Below, in pieces: positions 1 to 8,208 of a DNA stretch of 16,950 bases; position 1 is the stretch's first letter; every line of letters starts with the position of its first letter. Under the pieces are notes generated by a model that ran no database searches, was not told the origin of the DNA, and saw only the letters and a list, made by a program, of their open reading frames with translations. A program made the translations under genes and the position numbers. The DNA lies in the NCBI GenBank assembly GCA_001275005.1, contig JWZX01000855.1, positions 1 to 16,950 of the forward strand, given 5' to 3'. The stretch is from Chrysochromulina tobinii. Lineage: Eukaryota; Haptophyta; Prymnesiales; Chrysochromulinaceae.

Positions 1-127
1 TGTCTCGTTTGGGGTCATGTAAGGTGTGTGTATTCTGAGCGGGCAGTAACAGTGCCGTAGCACCGGCTGTCGCGTCTGTCGTGTTAACACGTGAGGCGTG
101 ACCCGAAATAGTACGACGCGCCACGCG

Positions 128-2525
128 ATGCCCGCTCACGCCTCTCCGCCTCGTCTTAGTGCCCGAAGCGCGCTGCCGCTGCACACGAGAGTGTCGGTCG
201 AGTACGCAGGGCCTTATGCTGGTAGGCACGCAGGCACCGTGGTGGGACATCGCACCTCCCTGGGCGAGCACTCGACGTCACTCAGGAAGTGCTCGCAAGT
301 CACCGAGATTCAGGTCTCCTTCGATGACGGCGAAACGTCGTGGTTCGCGAGCACCGACCCGGCTCTGCGAATTATGAAGCAGAAGCCCGTGGGCGGCGCG
401 CGCCGCGTCTCACTACGATGCGCACTGTCTTTGCAGCCCCTCGTCGACCCAGCCCGCGGAGAGGCGTGCACGCACGATGCCAACTGCAACTACAATGAGC
501 TCCGGGCCTATGTGGCTCGCAAGCGCCAGTGCCCCGTGGCGGGCTGCGATTCGGCGATCCCACGCTCAAGAGACATAGTGCGCGACTTGCAGTTTCGAGA
601 CTCGTTGCTCACGGCTGTGGGCGCGGGAGACGGCGGCGCCACGTTTGGGTACTGGGATCCGATCTCGGGCAATTTCGAGCTCGATGGCGAGATGCATGCG
701 AGGGCAAGCATGCCGAAACAGCCTCGGCTGGCCGGACGGTGCGACGAGCTGTCGAGGAATCCACGAGATCAACGAGCGCATCACGAATGGGGTCGTCATC
801 AAGAAGATTGGGGTCGTCATCAACGGGGTTGGGATCGTCATCAATGGGATTGGGTTCGTCATCAGGTTCATTATCGCGAGCCGCTGGTCAGGCGTGCAGC
901 ACGGCCGTCATCGAGCTTGACATGAGCGACGAGGACGTCGGTGAGGAGTCTGACGAGGACGCTGACGGAAACTGCGACCACGTCGAGGAAGGCGATGAGG
1001 ACGGCGTCGAGGATGGCGATGAGGAAGGCGATGAGGAGGGCGTCGAGGATGGCGATGAGGACGGCGATGAGGAGGACGTCGGTGAGGAAGGCGCTGACGG
1101 GCGCGTGGGGAGTGCTCTCGGCACCCACCTTTGTGGCAAGGACGGCTGCTCGAAGCCGGTGTGGCACTCTGGCATATGCACGTCAGTGCTCGGCTACCGC
1201 CGCGATCAGAAGCCGGTGCAGATGTATACGGCCGAGCCCGCGCCGAGCCCACGCGAGCTCATGAGACAGGCACGCAACGAGGGCAGGCTGCCGCCCTCCA
1301 AGAAGCCCATGCTGGGCGATCGCGTCCGAGGCAAGTACCAGGGGCAGATAGGCGGCCGCAACTGGTTCGATGGCGTGGTGACGGCGGTGCACGAGGATGG
1401 CTCGTGCGATCTGCACTACGACGATGGCGACTGCGAGGAGCGCGTGGCGCCGCGGTTCATCAAGGCGATTGCCGAGGACGAGACTTTGGATCGGGAGGAG
1501 CCAGAGGAGGCGGCGGAGCCCGAGGAGCAGGAGGAGGTGGAGGTGGTGGAGTTGGAGGACAACGTACCGGTAGAGGAGGGCGACGAGGTGGAGGACGGCG
1601 ACGCGCGGGAGAGCTTGATAGAAGACCAGGGCCGTGAGGACGGCCGCACGACTCCCAATGAGAATCTCGAGACGACGTTTTGGGTGCAGTGCGATCGGTG
1701 CTGCAAGTGGCGTCGCTTGCTCAACGGCAGCAGCAGCCTTCACAGCAGCCTTCACAGCAGCAGCCTCGACGGCGAGTGGACGTGCGCGAACAGCGTTCTG
1801 CGGGCCTATTCGTGCGAGGACGACGAGAGTGAGTACTACTGATGACCACTGATGACACCTGATGACACCTGATGACACCTGATGACACCTGATGACAACC
1901 GGATGGCCCGCAATGACCCACAATGAACCACAATGACCCATGATGACCCATGATGACCCATGATGACCATTGATGACCACTGATGACCCCTGATGACCCC
2001 TGATGACCACTGGTGAACCCTGATGAACTCTGATAACCATTGATGACCCACTAATGACCCCTGATGACAGGTGAGTTCGACGAGGACGAGGAGGAAGTGC
2101 TGGCCATGAGCGCGCCCGGCACGGCGCCCGAAGCCTCTCGAGGCATACCCTCTCACAAGACCGAGCGCCATGCCGAGCGCATCGTGCGCGCCTGCCTCTC
2201 GCGCCTTGTGTCGCAAGTGACCAGCATGGCGAGGGCCGAGGCGCGCCAGGCCGCAGCGGCCAAGAGGCAAGCTATCGAGGCGCGGCGGAAGGCACAGGAG
2301 GCGAGAAGGCAGGCCGAGGAGGCCAGGCGCCATCACGCGGAAGTCGGGGCGGTGCTCGAGAGGACGCTCCAACGCGTCGAGCGCCATGTCGAGCGCGAGG
2401 AGCGCGAGGCCGCCAGAGAGGCGCGCCGAAGGCTGAAGCGCTTGCGAGCTCGCGTGCTGCCGTACTTCCCTTGCGAGCTCTATGGCTCCTCTCCCATCCT
2501 CGCAGTTTTGGCCGACGGATTTTAG
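128..2525 (+). CDS. Tudor / Nse2-type SP-RING / Tudor / CW zinc-finger chromatin protein, 3 exons
   Basis: Proposed exons are 128-738, 900-1828 and 2071-2525. They join in frame to about 664 aa. Domains in order: a Tudor/agenet-like module (about 20-84, with VSFDDGETSWF); an SP-RING/MIZ finger (about 95-140, with DPARGEACTH and CPVAGC; candidate ligands C114, H116, C135, C140); an Asp/Glu tract; a short Cys/His cluster CGKDGCSKPVWHSGIC; a second Tudor-like module (about 341-394); a CW finger (WVQCDRCCKW, C468, C471, C499, C509, W465 and W474); and a charged Ala/Arg/Glu helix. CPVAGC is typical of Nse2/Mms21, the SUMO E3 subunit of the Smc5/6 complex. CW and Tudor folds commonly read methylated histones. 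I therefore infer a nuclear chromatin-linked SUMO ligase. The start is the ATG at 128, as the upstream in-frame start is only GTG. The second intron is well supported. The first is weaker, so exons 1 and 2 could belong to separate genes. Confidence 0.7.
739..899 (+). other. Candidate intron 1 of the SP-RING/CW gene
   Basis: The reading frame must change between the SP-RING part (frame of 128) and the acidic part (frame of 919). A GTGCGA donor at 739 and a GTGCAG acceptor ending at 899 give 161 nt and restore the frame, producing ...GR-TAVIELDMSDED. The interval contains 21-bp tandem repeats. The donor is not strong, and other GT sites between 616 and 850 are possible. Confidence 0.4.
787..853 (+). 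repeat. 21-bp tandem repeat, about 3.2 copies
   Basis: The unit reads GGGTCGTCATCAANGGGRTTG with small changes between copies. The period is a multiple of three, so all three frames stay open and give artificial heptad patterns such as WGRHQ or GSSS. It most likely lies inside intron 1 of the surrounding gene. Confidence 0.75.
919..1100 (+). repeat. Degenerate GATGAGGACGGC-type coding repeat (acidic tract)
   Basis: Short GAGGATGGCGATGAGGA-like units recur imperfectly and encode a run of Asp, Glu and Gly (DGDEEGDEEG type). The frame-1 reading continues into the Tudor-like and CW parts, so this is the coding frame. Antisense and shifted ORFs over it are low-complexity shadows. Confidence 0.7.
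1829..2070 (+). other. Intron 2 of the SP-RING/CW gene, built of TGATGAC repeats
   Basis: The donor is GTGAGT at 1829 after exon base A at 1828. The acceptor is GATGACAG ending at 2070. Splicing rebuilds an AGT codon and joins ...CEDDE-SEFDEDEEEV in frame. The 242-nt intron is almost entirely 8-10 nt units of TGATGACCCC/TGATGACACC type. A branch-like CTAAT lies at 2051-2055. The first six bases of the downstream exon repeat the donor hexamer GTGAGT. Confidence 0.8.
1841..2066 (+). repeat. TGATGACNCC tandem array filling an intron
   Basis: Four near-perfect copies of CTGATGACAC come first (about 1850-1890), followed by diverged CAATGACCCA, TGATGACCCA and TGATGACCCC units. Almost every unit contains CTGAT or similar, which fits the yUnAy branch-site consensus. 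Confidence 0.85.
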
Positions 2526-2668
2526 CCGACGGCGACCTTCCAAGCAAGCAAGCTAATTAGTCGAAACACACAAGTACCTTCCAAAGTGGTTAAGTTTCGG
2601 GTACTGGTAGGATTCCTACAAAGACCGCACCTACGAGGAGCGAACCCCACGCGGCGATACATACAGCG

Positions 2669-3703
2669 ATGTCCTCGCCCCCGCGCTCGCCCCCGCCGCC
2701 TTCGCCCCCGTCCTCGCCACCTTCGCCCTCGCCGCCGCCACCTTCCCCCTCGCCGCCGCCGCCCTCGCCCTCGCCCCCGCCGCCCCGAGAACTGCCCGAG
2801 CTCCCGAATCAATATGAGACGACTGTGACGGCCAATATCGTGAACAAAAACTACACGGTCGTCGTGCACGAGATTTACGACGAGCCCAACAACCGGGCGC
2901 TCTTCCGCCAGTTCCATGCCGAACAGGGGGACACGACGTCCCTGTACCTCTACGATCTTGGGGAGTACTACATTGTCAACGCGTCGGGCTGCTTTGGTGG
3001 GAGGATCAGCGAGCTCACGAGCGGTCAAATGCGCGCGACGAGCAACGGGCGCATCATGGGCACGCATGAGATGTTCCGCTTCGCCAGCGCCAATCAAACA
3101 GAGATCTACATGGGCGTGGAGAACGTGGCAGGTGTGCCGTGCGACAAGTGGCGCAGCGTGCAGGACGACGGCCCTACGGGCGTACAGCAGACGATTGACT
3201 ACTACTTCTCGACCGCAAACAGTGGCTGGCGTTGGCCGTCGGCGCACGCGTCGCAGGTGCCCGTGATGCTCAGCCTGACTGGCTCGCGCCCGAACGGAAG
3301 AAATTCAACGGCGCGGCACCAGTACATGCACGTGTACGAGTTCGGACACTTCACCGTCGGGCTCGAGCAGTACCGCCACGGCTGGAATGTGAATCACACC
3401 TTCACCATCCCGCGCGAGGCAGGCGTGTGCGTGGGCAACATCAACCCCGCCACGGTGCCCTACGCACCCGTATCGTCCCGCTCTCCGCCTGTCTCGTGTG
3501 CTGCGAGCGCCGCCCCGATGGGCATGAGCGCGCCCGCCGCCGCAGTGCCCGCAGGCGCGGCGTTCGTGTTTTGCCTACTCTTTCTCGTCATCGGCCTGGC
3601 CATGCCCCTCGCACCCCTTTGGCTTCGAAAGATCCGATCCATTTGCACGCCAGCTGCCCCCCCGAGGGAGGTGGTTAACGAGACGGGGGTCGATTTGAAG
3701 TGA
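2669..3703 (+). CDS. Proline-rich single-pass membrane protein with a LolA/ependymin-like ectodomain
   Basis: 344 aa. Residues 2-39 are almost pure Ser/Pro (SPPPP units), as in algal wall and extracellular spacer regions. Residues about 49-255 form a compact domain with five N-glycosylation sequons (N61, N104, N142, N212, N242) and cysteines at 108, 158 and 254. It contains a GVPCDKW motif, resembling the core of ependymin-related or LolA-like ectodomains; this family link is weak. A hydrophobic helix at about 296-318 followed by LRKIR predicts a type I orientation with a short cytosolic tail. No signal peptide precedes the proline tract, so an upstream signal exon may be missing from this model. 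ATACATACAG just before the ATG could be its acceptor. The ligand and role are unknown. Confidence 0.7.
   Translation: MSSPPRSPPPPSPPSSPPSPSPPPPSPSPPPPSPSPPPPRELPELPNQYETTVTANIVNKNYTVVVHEIYDEPNNRALFRQFHAEQGDTTSLYLYDLGEYYIVNASGCFGGRISELTSGQMRATSNGRIMGTHEMFRFASANQTEIYMGVENVAGVPCDKWRSVQDDGPTGVQQTIDYYFSTANSGWRWPSAHASQVPVMLSLTGSRPNGRNSTARHQYMHVYEFGHFTVGLEQYRHGWNVNHTFTIPREAGVCVGNINPATVPYAPVSSRSPPVSCAASAAPMGMSAPAAAVPAGAAFVFCLLFLVIGLAMPLAPLWLRKIRSICTPAAPPREVVNETGVDLK
2676..2790 (+). repeat. Low-complexity CGCCCCCGCCG coding repeat
   Basis: Imperfect repeats of TCGCCCTCGCCGCCGCC type encode the Ser/Pro tract of the overlying gene. They also create proline- and arginine-rich shadow ORFs in other frames. 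Confidence 0.8.
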
Positions 3704-3708
3704 AGGGA

Positions 3709-3788
3709 CCACGTTCAAGATGACGGGTCCACGTTCAAGATGACGGGTCCACGTTCAAGGTGACGGGTCCACGTTCAAGATGACGGGG
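3709..3788 (+). repeat. 20-bp minisatellite, 4 copies, directly after a stop codon
   Basis: CCACGTTCAAGATGACGGGT is repeated four times with one A-to-G change in copy 3 and one terminal T-to-G change in copy 4. It begins 5 nt after the TGA of the membrane-protein gene, so it is probably in the 3' UTR. Confidence 0.95.
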
Positions 3789-4413
3789 TTCGAGGCTGTG
3801 AGCGTCGCCGATCAGCCTCCGGGGCGATCGAAGCGAGAGCGATGACTGTGGCATGAGTGGGTTTGAGCGCGGGAGCCCTTCACCATGGTTGAGAGCAATC
3901 ACACCAATCTGGTGACAAGGCACATCGCGGGGAAAGGGGAAATGGGCTCCACTGACACTCTCAGTGTACACAATTGTACTCACACAGGCCTGATTGAACG
4001 CCGTGAGACGGGGTATAGAGGACCGGCCAAACCCGGCGCGGCGGGCGTTGCGGTTGCGGTTTCCCCCATGGCGCAGCGTGGATGCGCGGTGATGGTGATG
4101 TTGCGTCGTCGAGATGACAGATGATGATTCAAATGTGTCCGACTGAGGTCCGTGTGTGCACACGGGTGATCCCGTGATGCCTTGCGTTTGGGCAATCTAC
4201 ATCCGGTCTATGGGTTTGGGTTTCTCACAGTCACATTCACCTTTGTAGGCAGTCCATCATGTGATGGCGCCCTTCTCATTCAGGTTTTGGTCCAGTCAAC
4301 GTCAACGGCATCACGATTGATGTTCTTCTTTGAACAAGTTTGAGATCTCGGAAAGCTTGATTGGGATCTCTTGGCAAGGCGCTTTGATTTGACGCGCCGC
4401 ATTTGAGGTTGAC
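3789..4413. other. Intergenic stretch, no supported gene
   Basis: Short ORFs on both strands (for example a 142-aa minus ORF that overlaps the minisatellite) have no recognisable domain or codon bias. I see no RNA gene. It probably holds the 3' end of the upstream gene and the promoter of the gene at 4414. Confidence 0.5.
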
Positions 4414-5244
4414 ATGAAGTGGCGGCGTCCACATTGGGGCGCAAAGCCATGGAGACACGACCGACATTCTGACGAGCTAGATAGCTTCGCGCCATCTCTC
4501 GCGCGTGCGCACACGGCGGTGCAATTGCTTGAGCAGTGGTCGGGCGGCGACGCAGCCGAACTGCGGGAGGACCTTCTCATCGCACAGATGGCTGAGGCTA
4601 CCCTCGACGAGCCCACGCGGCCGCGTGCGCCGCTGGTCGCAGACTGCGTGCCAGGGTTTACGAGTACTAGCGATATGGCTCTGGTGTGCGCCAAGCCGAG
4701 CTTGACCTTGTCTGTGCCCAGTACGCATTGGCACTGGCCCGCACTTGTGGAACCAGAGGGCGGCCGCTCGCCCACGCTACGGAGCGCGTGGTGCGGCCGA
4801 GCTAGCACGATGGAAGCGGTCATGAGCGGCGGCGGCATCACCTTCTGCCCGCCGGCGCTCCACTCGCCGAGCATCGCCATCGAGGCACTCGACCTTGCCA
4901 GCGGGCCCAACCGCCGAGCACGCCTCCGTCGCTCGGTTTCGCTAGGCGTGGGCTGGAGCCGCGGCAGTTACGATGCCGAGAGCAACCACGCTGGCAGCGG
5001 GCTTGCGGGCATCAGCAAGGCCAAGCGGGCTGCGCGCCGCGTCGCCAAGGCGACGCATGCCGCCTCGAGTGCGCGAGCGCGCCGAGGGCTGCCGCTCTGG
5101 CTGTGGGACGCCGAGGTAAGGGGTCTCTCTCACAATCCATTAGCTGAGGCTGCCGCCCGCCGTGGGCGGCAAGCCCTCTGGGACACTGCACTCGCCTCGC
5201 GCTTCGGTGACGGCCTCTCGCTCCAGCCCGTGCCGGAGGAGTGA
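4414..5244 (+). CDS. Hypothetical protein
   Basis: A 276-aa uninterrupted ORF from an ATG with context GTTGACATGA. I do not recognise a family. The N-terminal half has acidic and hydrophobic helix-like stretches (LLEQWSGGDAAELREDLLIAQ). Residues about 199-225 are strongly basic (KAKRAARRVAKATH), like a nucleic-acid-binding or nuclear-localisation segment. The C-terminus ends LQPVPEE. No TM helix or signal peptide is evident. A 199-aa antisense ORF covers the first half, but it is serine-rich and low in pattern, so the plus reading is preferred. GTAAGG at 5116 looks like a donor, but reading straight through gives sensible protein. Confidence 0.55.
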   Translation: MKWRRPHWGAKPWRHDRHSDELDSFAPSLARAHTAVQLLEQWSGGDAAELREDLLIAQMAEATLDEPTRPRAPLVADCVPGFTSTSDMALVCAKPSLTLSVPSTHWHWPALVEPEGGRSPTLRSAWCGRASTMEAVMSGGGITFCPPALHSPSIAIEALDLASGPNRRARLRRSVSLGVGWSRGSYDAESNHAGSGLAGISKAKRAARRVAKATHAASSARARRGLPLWLWDAEVRGLSHNPLAEAAARRGRQALWDTALASRFGDGLSLQPVPEE

Positions 5245-5645
5245 GAGGCGAGCGCTGCAGGCGCAAAAGTGCTTCCGCTCATCAGAGAGCTGGCATCAGA
5301 GAGCCTCCAGTGGCAGTGGTGGCATCGGCAGGACCGGGGCTCCCGGGCACGCGGCAGCCGAGCTCAGAGCAGCCCAGCAACCAGCGGGTTGCCATCTTCT
5401 TGAAGATGTCAGTACACAGTACCGTATTGGGGAGGATCGCTATGCATGAAGGTCACAACGTGGGACCCGGTAGCAGCCCTGCAGAGCAGGTCCACTGGGG
5501 CGCGTCCGTTGTTTGACAATGGATAGTCGACGACACTGCAGTCACTGCCTTCACATGAGCTGTGCAGTTTCACAACTGTTTCACATGCATGATTGCATCG
5601 ACGCTTCGCAAAGGTCGTTTCGTTCGTGTCCAGTTTGCGACGATC
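5245..5645. other. Intergenic / 5' leader region
   Basis: No convincing gene. Small plus-strand ORFs here lack recognisable features. The stretch probably carries the promoter and 5' UTR of the downstream repeat protein, whose frame is open from 5562. Confidence 0.45.
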
Positions 5646-7418
5646 ATGCCTCAGCCTCTACAGAACCCCGCGGCTCCGGCGGCGCTGCTGGTGCCTCCTC
5701 GGTCTCCGCAGAAGCCCATGAGTCCGCTGATGCGTGCAGAACTGGACAGCCTCCAGTTCAGACCAAAGCGCAGCAGCGCCTACGGCGGCCCTCCTACGCC
5801 TCCTCCACGCTCGCCCGGCATGCGGGCGCCTGCAGCCGCATCGCCCAAGGCAAACTTGCTGCAGCCCTTGCACAAAGGAGGCGGCGGCACGAGCCTGCTC
5901 ACCTCTGAGATGATGAACGACAAGGCAGTCTCCTTCGACAGCGTCTACGACTCGCGCTTCGACGGCAAGGACACGGAAGACCACTTTGGCATGGGCATGA
6001 ACCTGCGCAATGACGCCGATCTGACGACGCGGATCGGCAAGACCAAGCAAATTGGCAGCTCTGAGTTTATCAACGATCGCAGGGCCACCTTTGACATCGT
6101 CTACAGCTCGGCGCACGACGGGATGGACACAGCGGACCACTTCAGTGTGGGGATGCAGATGGGCGCGGACGAGTACGATCTGCAGATGGAGGAGCGCGCC
6201 CGCGAGCGGATGGCCGCGTACGCGGTCGCGAAGGAGAACCTGAAGAAGAACAAGTTGCACGAGCACGCCCATATGGGGCATGAGCAAGCCGAGGGCAAAG
6301 GAGACACATTTGACCACTTCGCGGGTGGGAGCATGAACATCGCGGCCGACGACACGAACATGGCGTTCGATAAGATCTACAGCGAGGTCTTCACGGGCAA
6401 GGACACGGCCGATCATTTTGCGCCGGGGATGGGCATGAGCCTCGCCGCGGACGCTGAGCTCACGACGCGCATCGGGATGTCAAAGAAGCTCGGGAGCTCG
6501 GAGAGCATCAATGACCGTCGTGGCACCTTTGACATCGTGTACAGCTCCGCACACGATGGGATGGACACGGAATCTAGCCTGGTCGGTATGGCCGTGACGC
6601 CCACTCACGATGTGGATATCGTCAGGCGCCGCCAGAAGCGCTACCCCAACCTGACGAAAGCCGAGCGCGTCCCACCGCCGCGACCAAAGTTCCTCCAAGG
6701 CTCCGTCGCGCACTGGGGCCCTTCGGGCGCGCCCAACGGCAAGGACGAGCCCGAGGTGCCGCCCACTCGGAAAGTGCTGAGTGCGGAGATGCAGCGGCAC
6801 GTGGATGGGCTCGTCGTCAAGGGGAGTGGCTTGGGGGGCAAGGCCGAGCCCATGAGCACCGCGTCCGTCTTCCTGGAAGCGCCATCCGCCGAAGAGCTGG
6901 TCCACAAGTATGACAAATTCAGCTGGGATTCGGAGCGGATCGCCTTCGAACTGATCAACAAATTCGACATGTTCACGCGTCGGCGCGAAGACCACCTTCG
7001 AAAGATTCTCGTTTCGATTGGCAACGACCCCGCCTTCGAGTCCACCAACAAGAACGCGATCTCGATCACGCCCAAGAACTTCAATCGTGTGTGTGACCGA
7101 TTTGGGATCGTGTGCAACGAGCGGCAGGCGCGCGAGATCTTCCAGAAGCACAACATGCCCATGCAGGGGTGCAACTTGTACACGGTCGGCAGAGCCTTCA
7201 TCGAGGGCAATGCCGGCGGCCTCGAGGGCGGACCGGCCAAGAAGCAAGTGCGGCTCCAGCCAGAGGTGAAGGCCGCCCGCATGGAGCACACCATGCAACA
7301 AGCGTCCCGGCGTGGCGACCCGTTTGCGACTGCTCGGCTGATGGAGAGCGCGTGGAAGGTGCATCACTCCGCGCGCGCGCAGACGGCGCCGGCGGCGACG
7401 CTGCCGCCAATCGGATGA
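5646..7418 (+). CDS. Internally repeated protein with degenerate EF-hands, probably flagellar
   Basis: About 590 aa from the ATG at 5646; in-frame ATGs at 5562 and 5589 are possible but give an atypical N-terminus. Residues 1-80 are Pro/Ala-rich. Residues about 94-185 and 239-315 are two copies of a long unit with the elements FDxxYxxxxxGKDTxDHF, LTTRIG, GSSExINDRR and TFDIVYSSAHDGMDT. A diverged partial unit (DTFDHFAGGSMNI) lies between them. Residues about 435-520 look like a pair of degenerate EF-hands (FELINKFDMFTRRREDHLRK; CDRFGIVCNERQAREIFQKH), but the acidic loop ligands are largely absent, so Ca2+ binding is doubtful. This combination is common in algal flagellar and cytoskeletal proteins; that assignment is inference. 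It lies upstream of another candidate axonemal gene on the same strand. Confidence 0.75.
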   Translation: MPQPLQNPAAPAALLVPPRSPQKPMSPLMRAELDSLQFRPKRSSAYGGPPTPPPRSPGMRAPAAASPKANLLQPLHKGGGGTSLLTSEMMNDKAVSFDSVYDSRFDGKDTEDHFGMGMNLRNDADLTTRIGKTKQIGSSEFINDRRATFDIVYSSAHDGMDTADHFSVGMQMGADEYDLQMEERARERMAAYAVAKENLKKNKLHEHAHMGHEQAEGKGDTFDHFAGGSMNIAADDTNMAFDKIYSEVFTGKDTADHFAPGMGMSLAADAELTTRIGMSKKLGSSESINDRRGTFDIVYSSAHDGMDTESSLVGMAVTPTHDVDIVRRRQKRYPNLTKAERVPPPRPKFLQGSVAHWGPSGAPNGKDEPEVPPTRKVLSAEMQRHVDGLVVKGSGLGGKAEPMSTASVFLEAPSAEELVHKYDKFSWDSERIAFELINKFDMFTRRREDHLRKILVSIGNDPAFESTNKNAISITPKNFNRVCDRFGIVCNERQAREIFQKHNMPMQGCNLYTVGRAFIEGNAGGLEGGPAKKQVRLQPEVKAARMEHTMQQASRRGDPFATARLMESAWKVHHSARAQTAPAATLPPIG

Positions 7419-8208
7419 TGAGTCGTGTGCCTCATGTATGCCCTGGCGACGGTGGAAGCCTCGACAGAGACACGGTTTGGCTCTGTTCGATACAGTACAG
7501 GCCACCTCGCTGTGCAGCCTTCAGTATCCGAGGCCGCTTCGTGGTCAAAGAATGTAGCCATCATGTTAATCAGTCAGTTATCTCGGTCCGAGTTCTCATC
7601 AGAGATCACGCGCTTTATGAATTAAATACCCGCGCGCACGGCAGAGGGCAGTTGAGCGTTTAAGAGTTATACATATCAAGTCGCGAACGACAAACGAGCC
7701 AGTCTCGAGTCTCGATTCCCGTACGTCGGCCCGGTCCGAGCATTCCATGTGTGGTTTTACGTTTGAATCCTGGGACTTCTCTGAAAATAAGGATAAAAAA
7801 AGAAGATTCCGGAGGACCGCGTACTCTGACAGTCCGCCGGTCGAGATCGACCGGGCGCACGGCGGTCACGGCCGGGAACGCGAATCGCGATCGCGGATTC
7901 GGGATTGGGCCGCGGGCCGCGGTTACTTTGAACTTTCCTGGCGCTCAGCTCGCCAACGAGTCAGTGTCCGGTGCGTATGTCTACAGTACCCCGGGGCCCG
8001 ATGGACTGCGTCTTTTTGACGCCAGCATACGCGACGTGGGTGTTCGCTGTTATGTTCGCTGAGGATAGGAATAATGCCGGTACAATGTATTCGTGTATGC
8101 CGCGTTTGCATGCAAGTTACGGAAAACGCGCTTTCCCTCAAAAGCCCGTTCGGGTCGTGCCTGGCACTCAGTCTCAGAAAGCGTGCGTCTTGCTCAACAG
8201 CAAATCAA
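7419..8208. other. 790-bp intergenic stretch
   Basis: Lower in GC than the flanking genes, with A-rich patches near 7790-7803. No RNA gene or full gene is recognised. The frame starting near 7751 has a protein-like end (about 7920-8062), but there is no homology I can name. The promoter of the TPR gene at 8209 should lie in the right part. Confidence 0.45.

Noticed and set aside
1131-1637. Glycine/arginine-rich plus-strand ORF overlapping the Tudor exon
   Set aside because: Frame-shifted shadow of acidic codons. The Tudor and CW domains lie in the other frame.
1841-2066. Possible box C/D snoRNA cluster (many TGATGA and CTGA motifs in an intron)
   Set aside because: The motifs occur every 8-10 nt as part of a tandem repeat, with no guide-length spacing between C and D boxes and no terminal stem. 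Simple repeat is the better explanation.
1183-2543. Long minus-strand ORFs (235-285 aa) rich in VIRGHQGSS-type repeats
   Set aside because: They are translations of the intron tandem array plus antisense of the Tudor/CW exons. The plus strand carries clear domains.
4311-4910. 199-aa minus-strand ORF opposite the hypothetical gene at 4414
   Set aside because: Serine-rich with scattered cysteines and no helix or domain periodicity. The plus reading is longer and more protein-like, though certainty is moderate.
5116-5143. 28-nt intron-like segment (GTAAGG...TTAG) in the hypothetical gene
   Set aside because: Too short for a spliceosomal intron in this setting. Reading through keeps a sensible frame to the stop.
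6480-7505. 341-aa minus-strand ORF opposite the flagellar-type protein
   Set aside because: Shadow of a GC-rich coding strand. It has no domain pattern, while the plus strand has conserved repeats and EF-hand-like helices.
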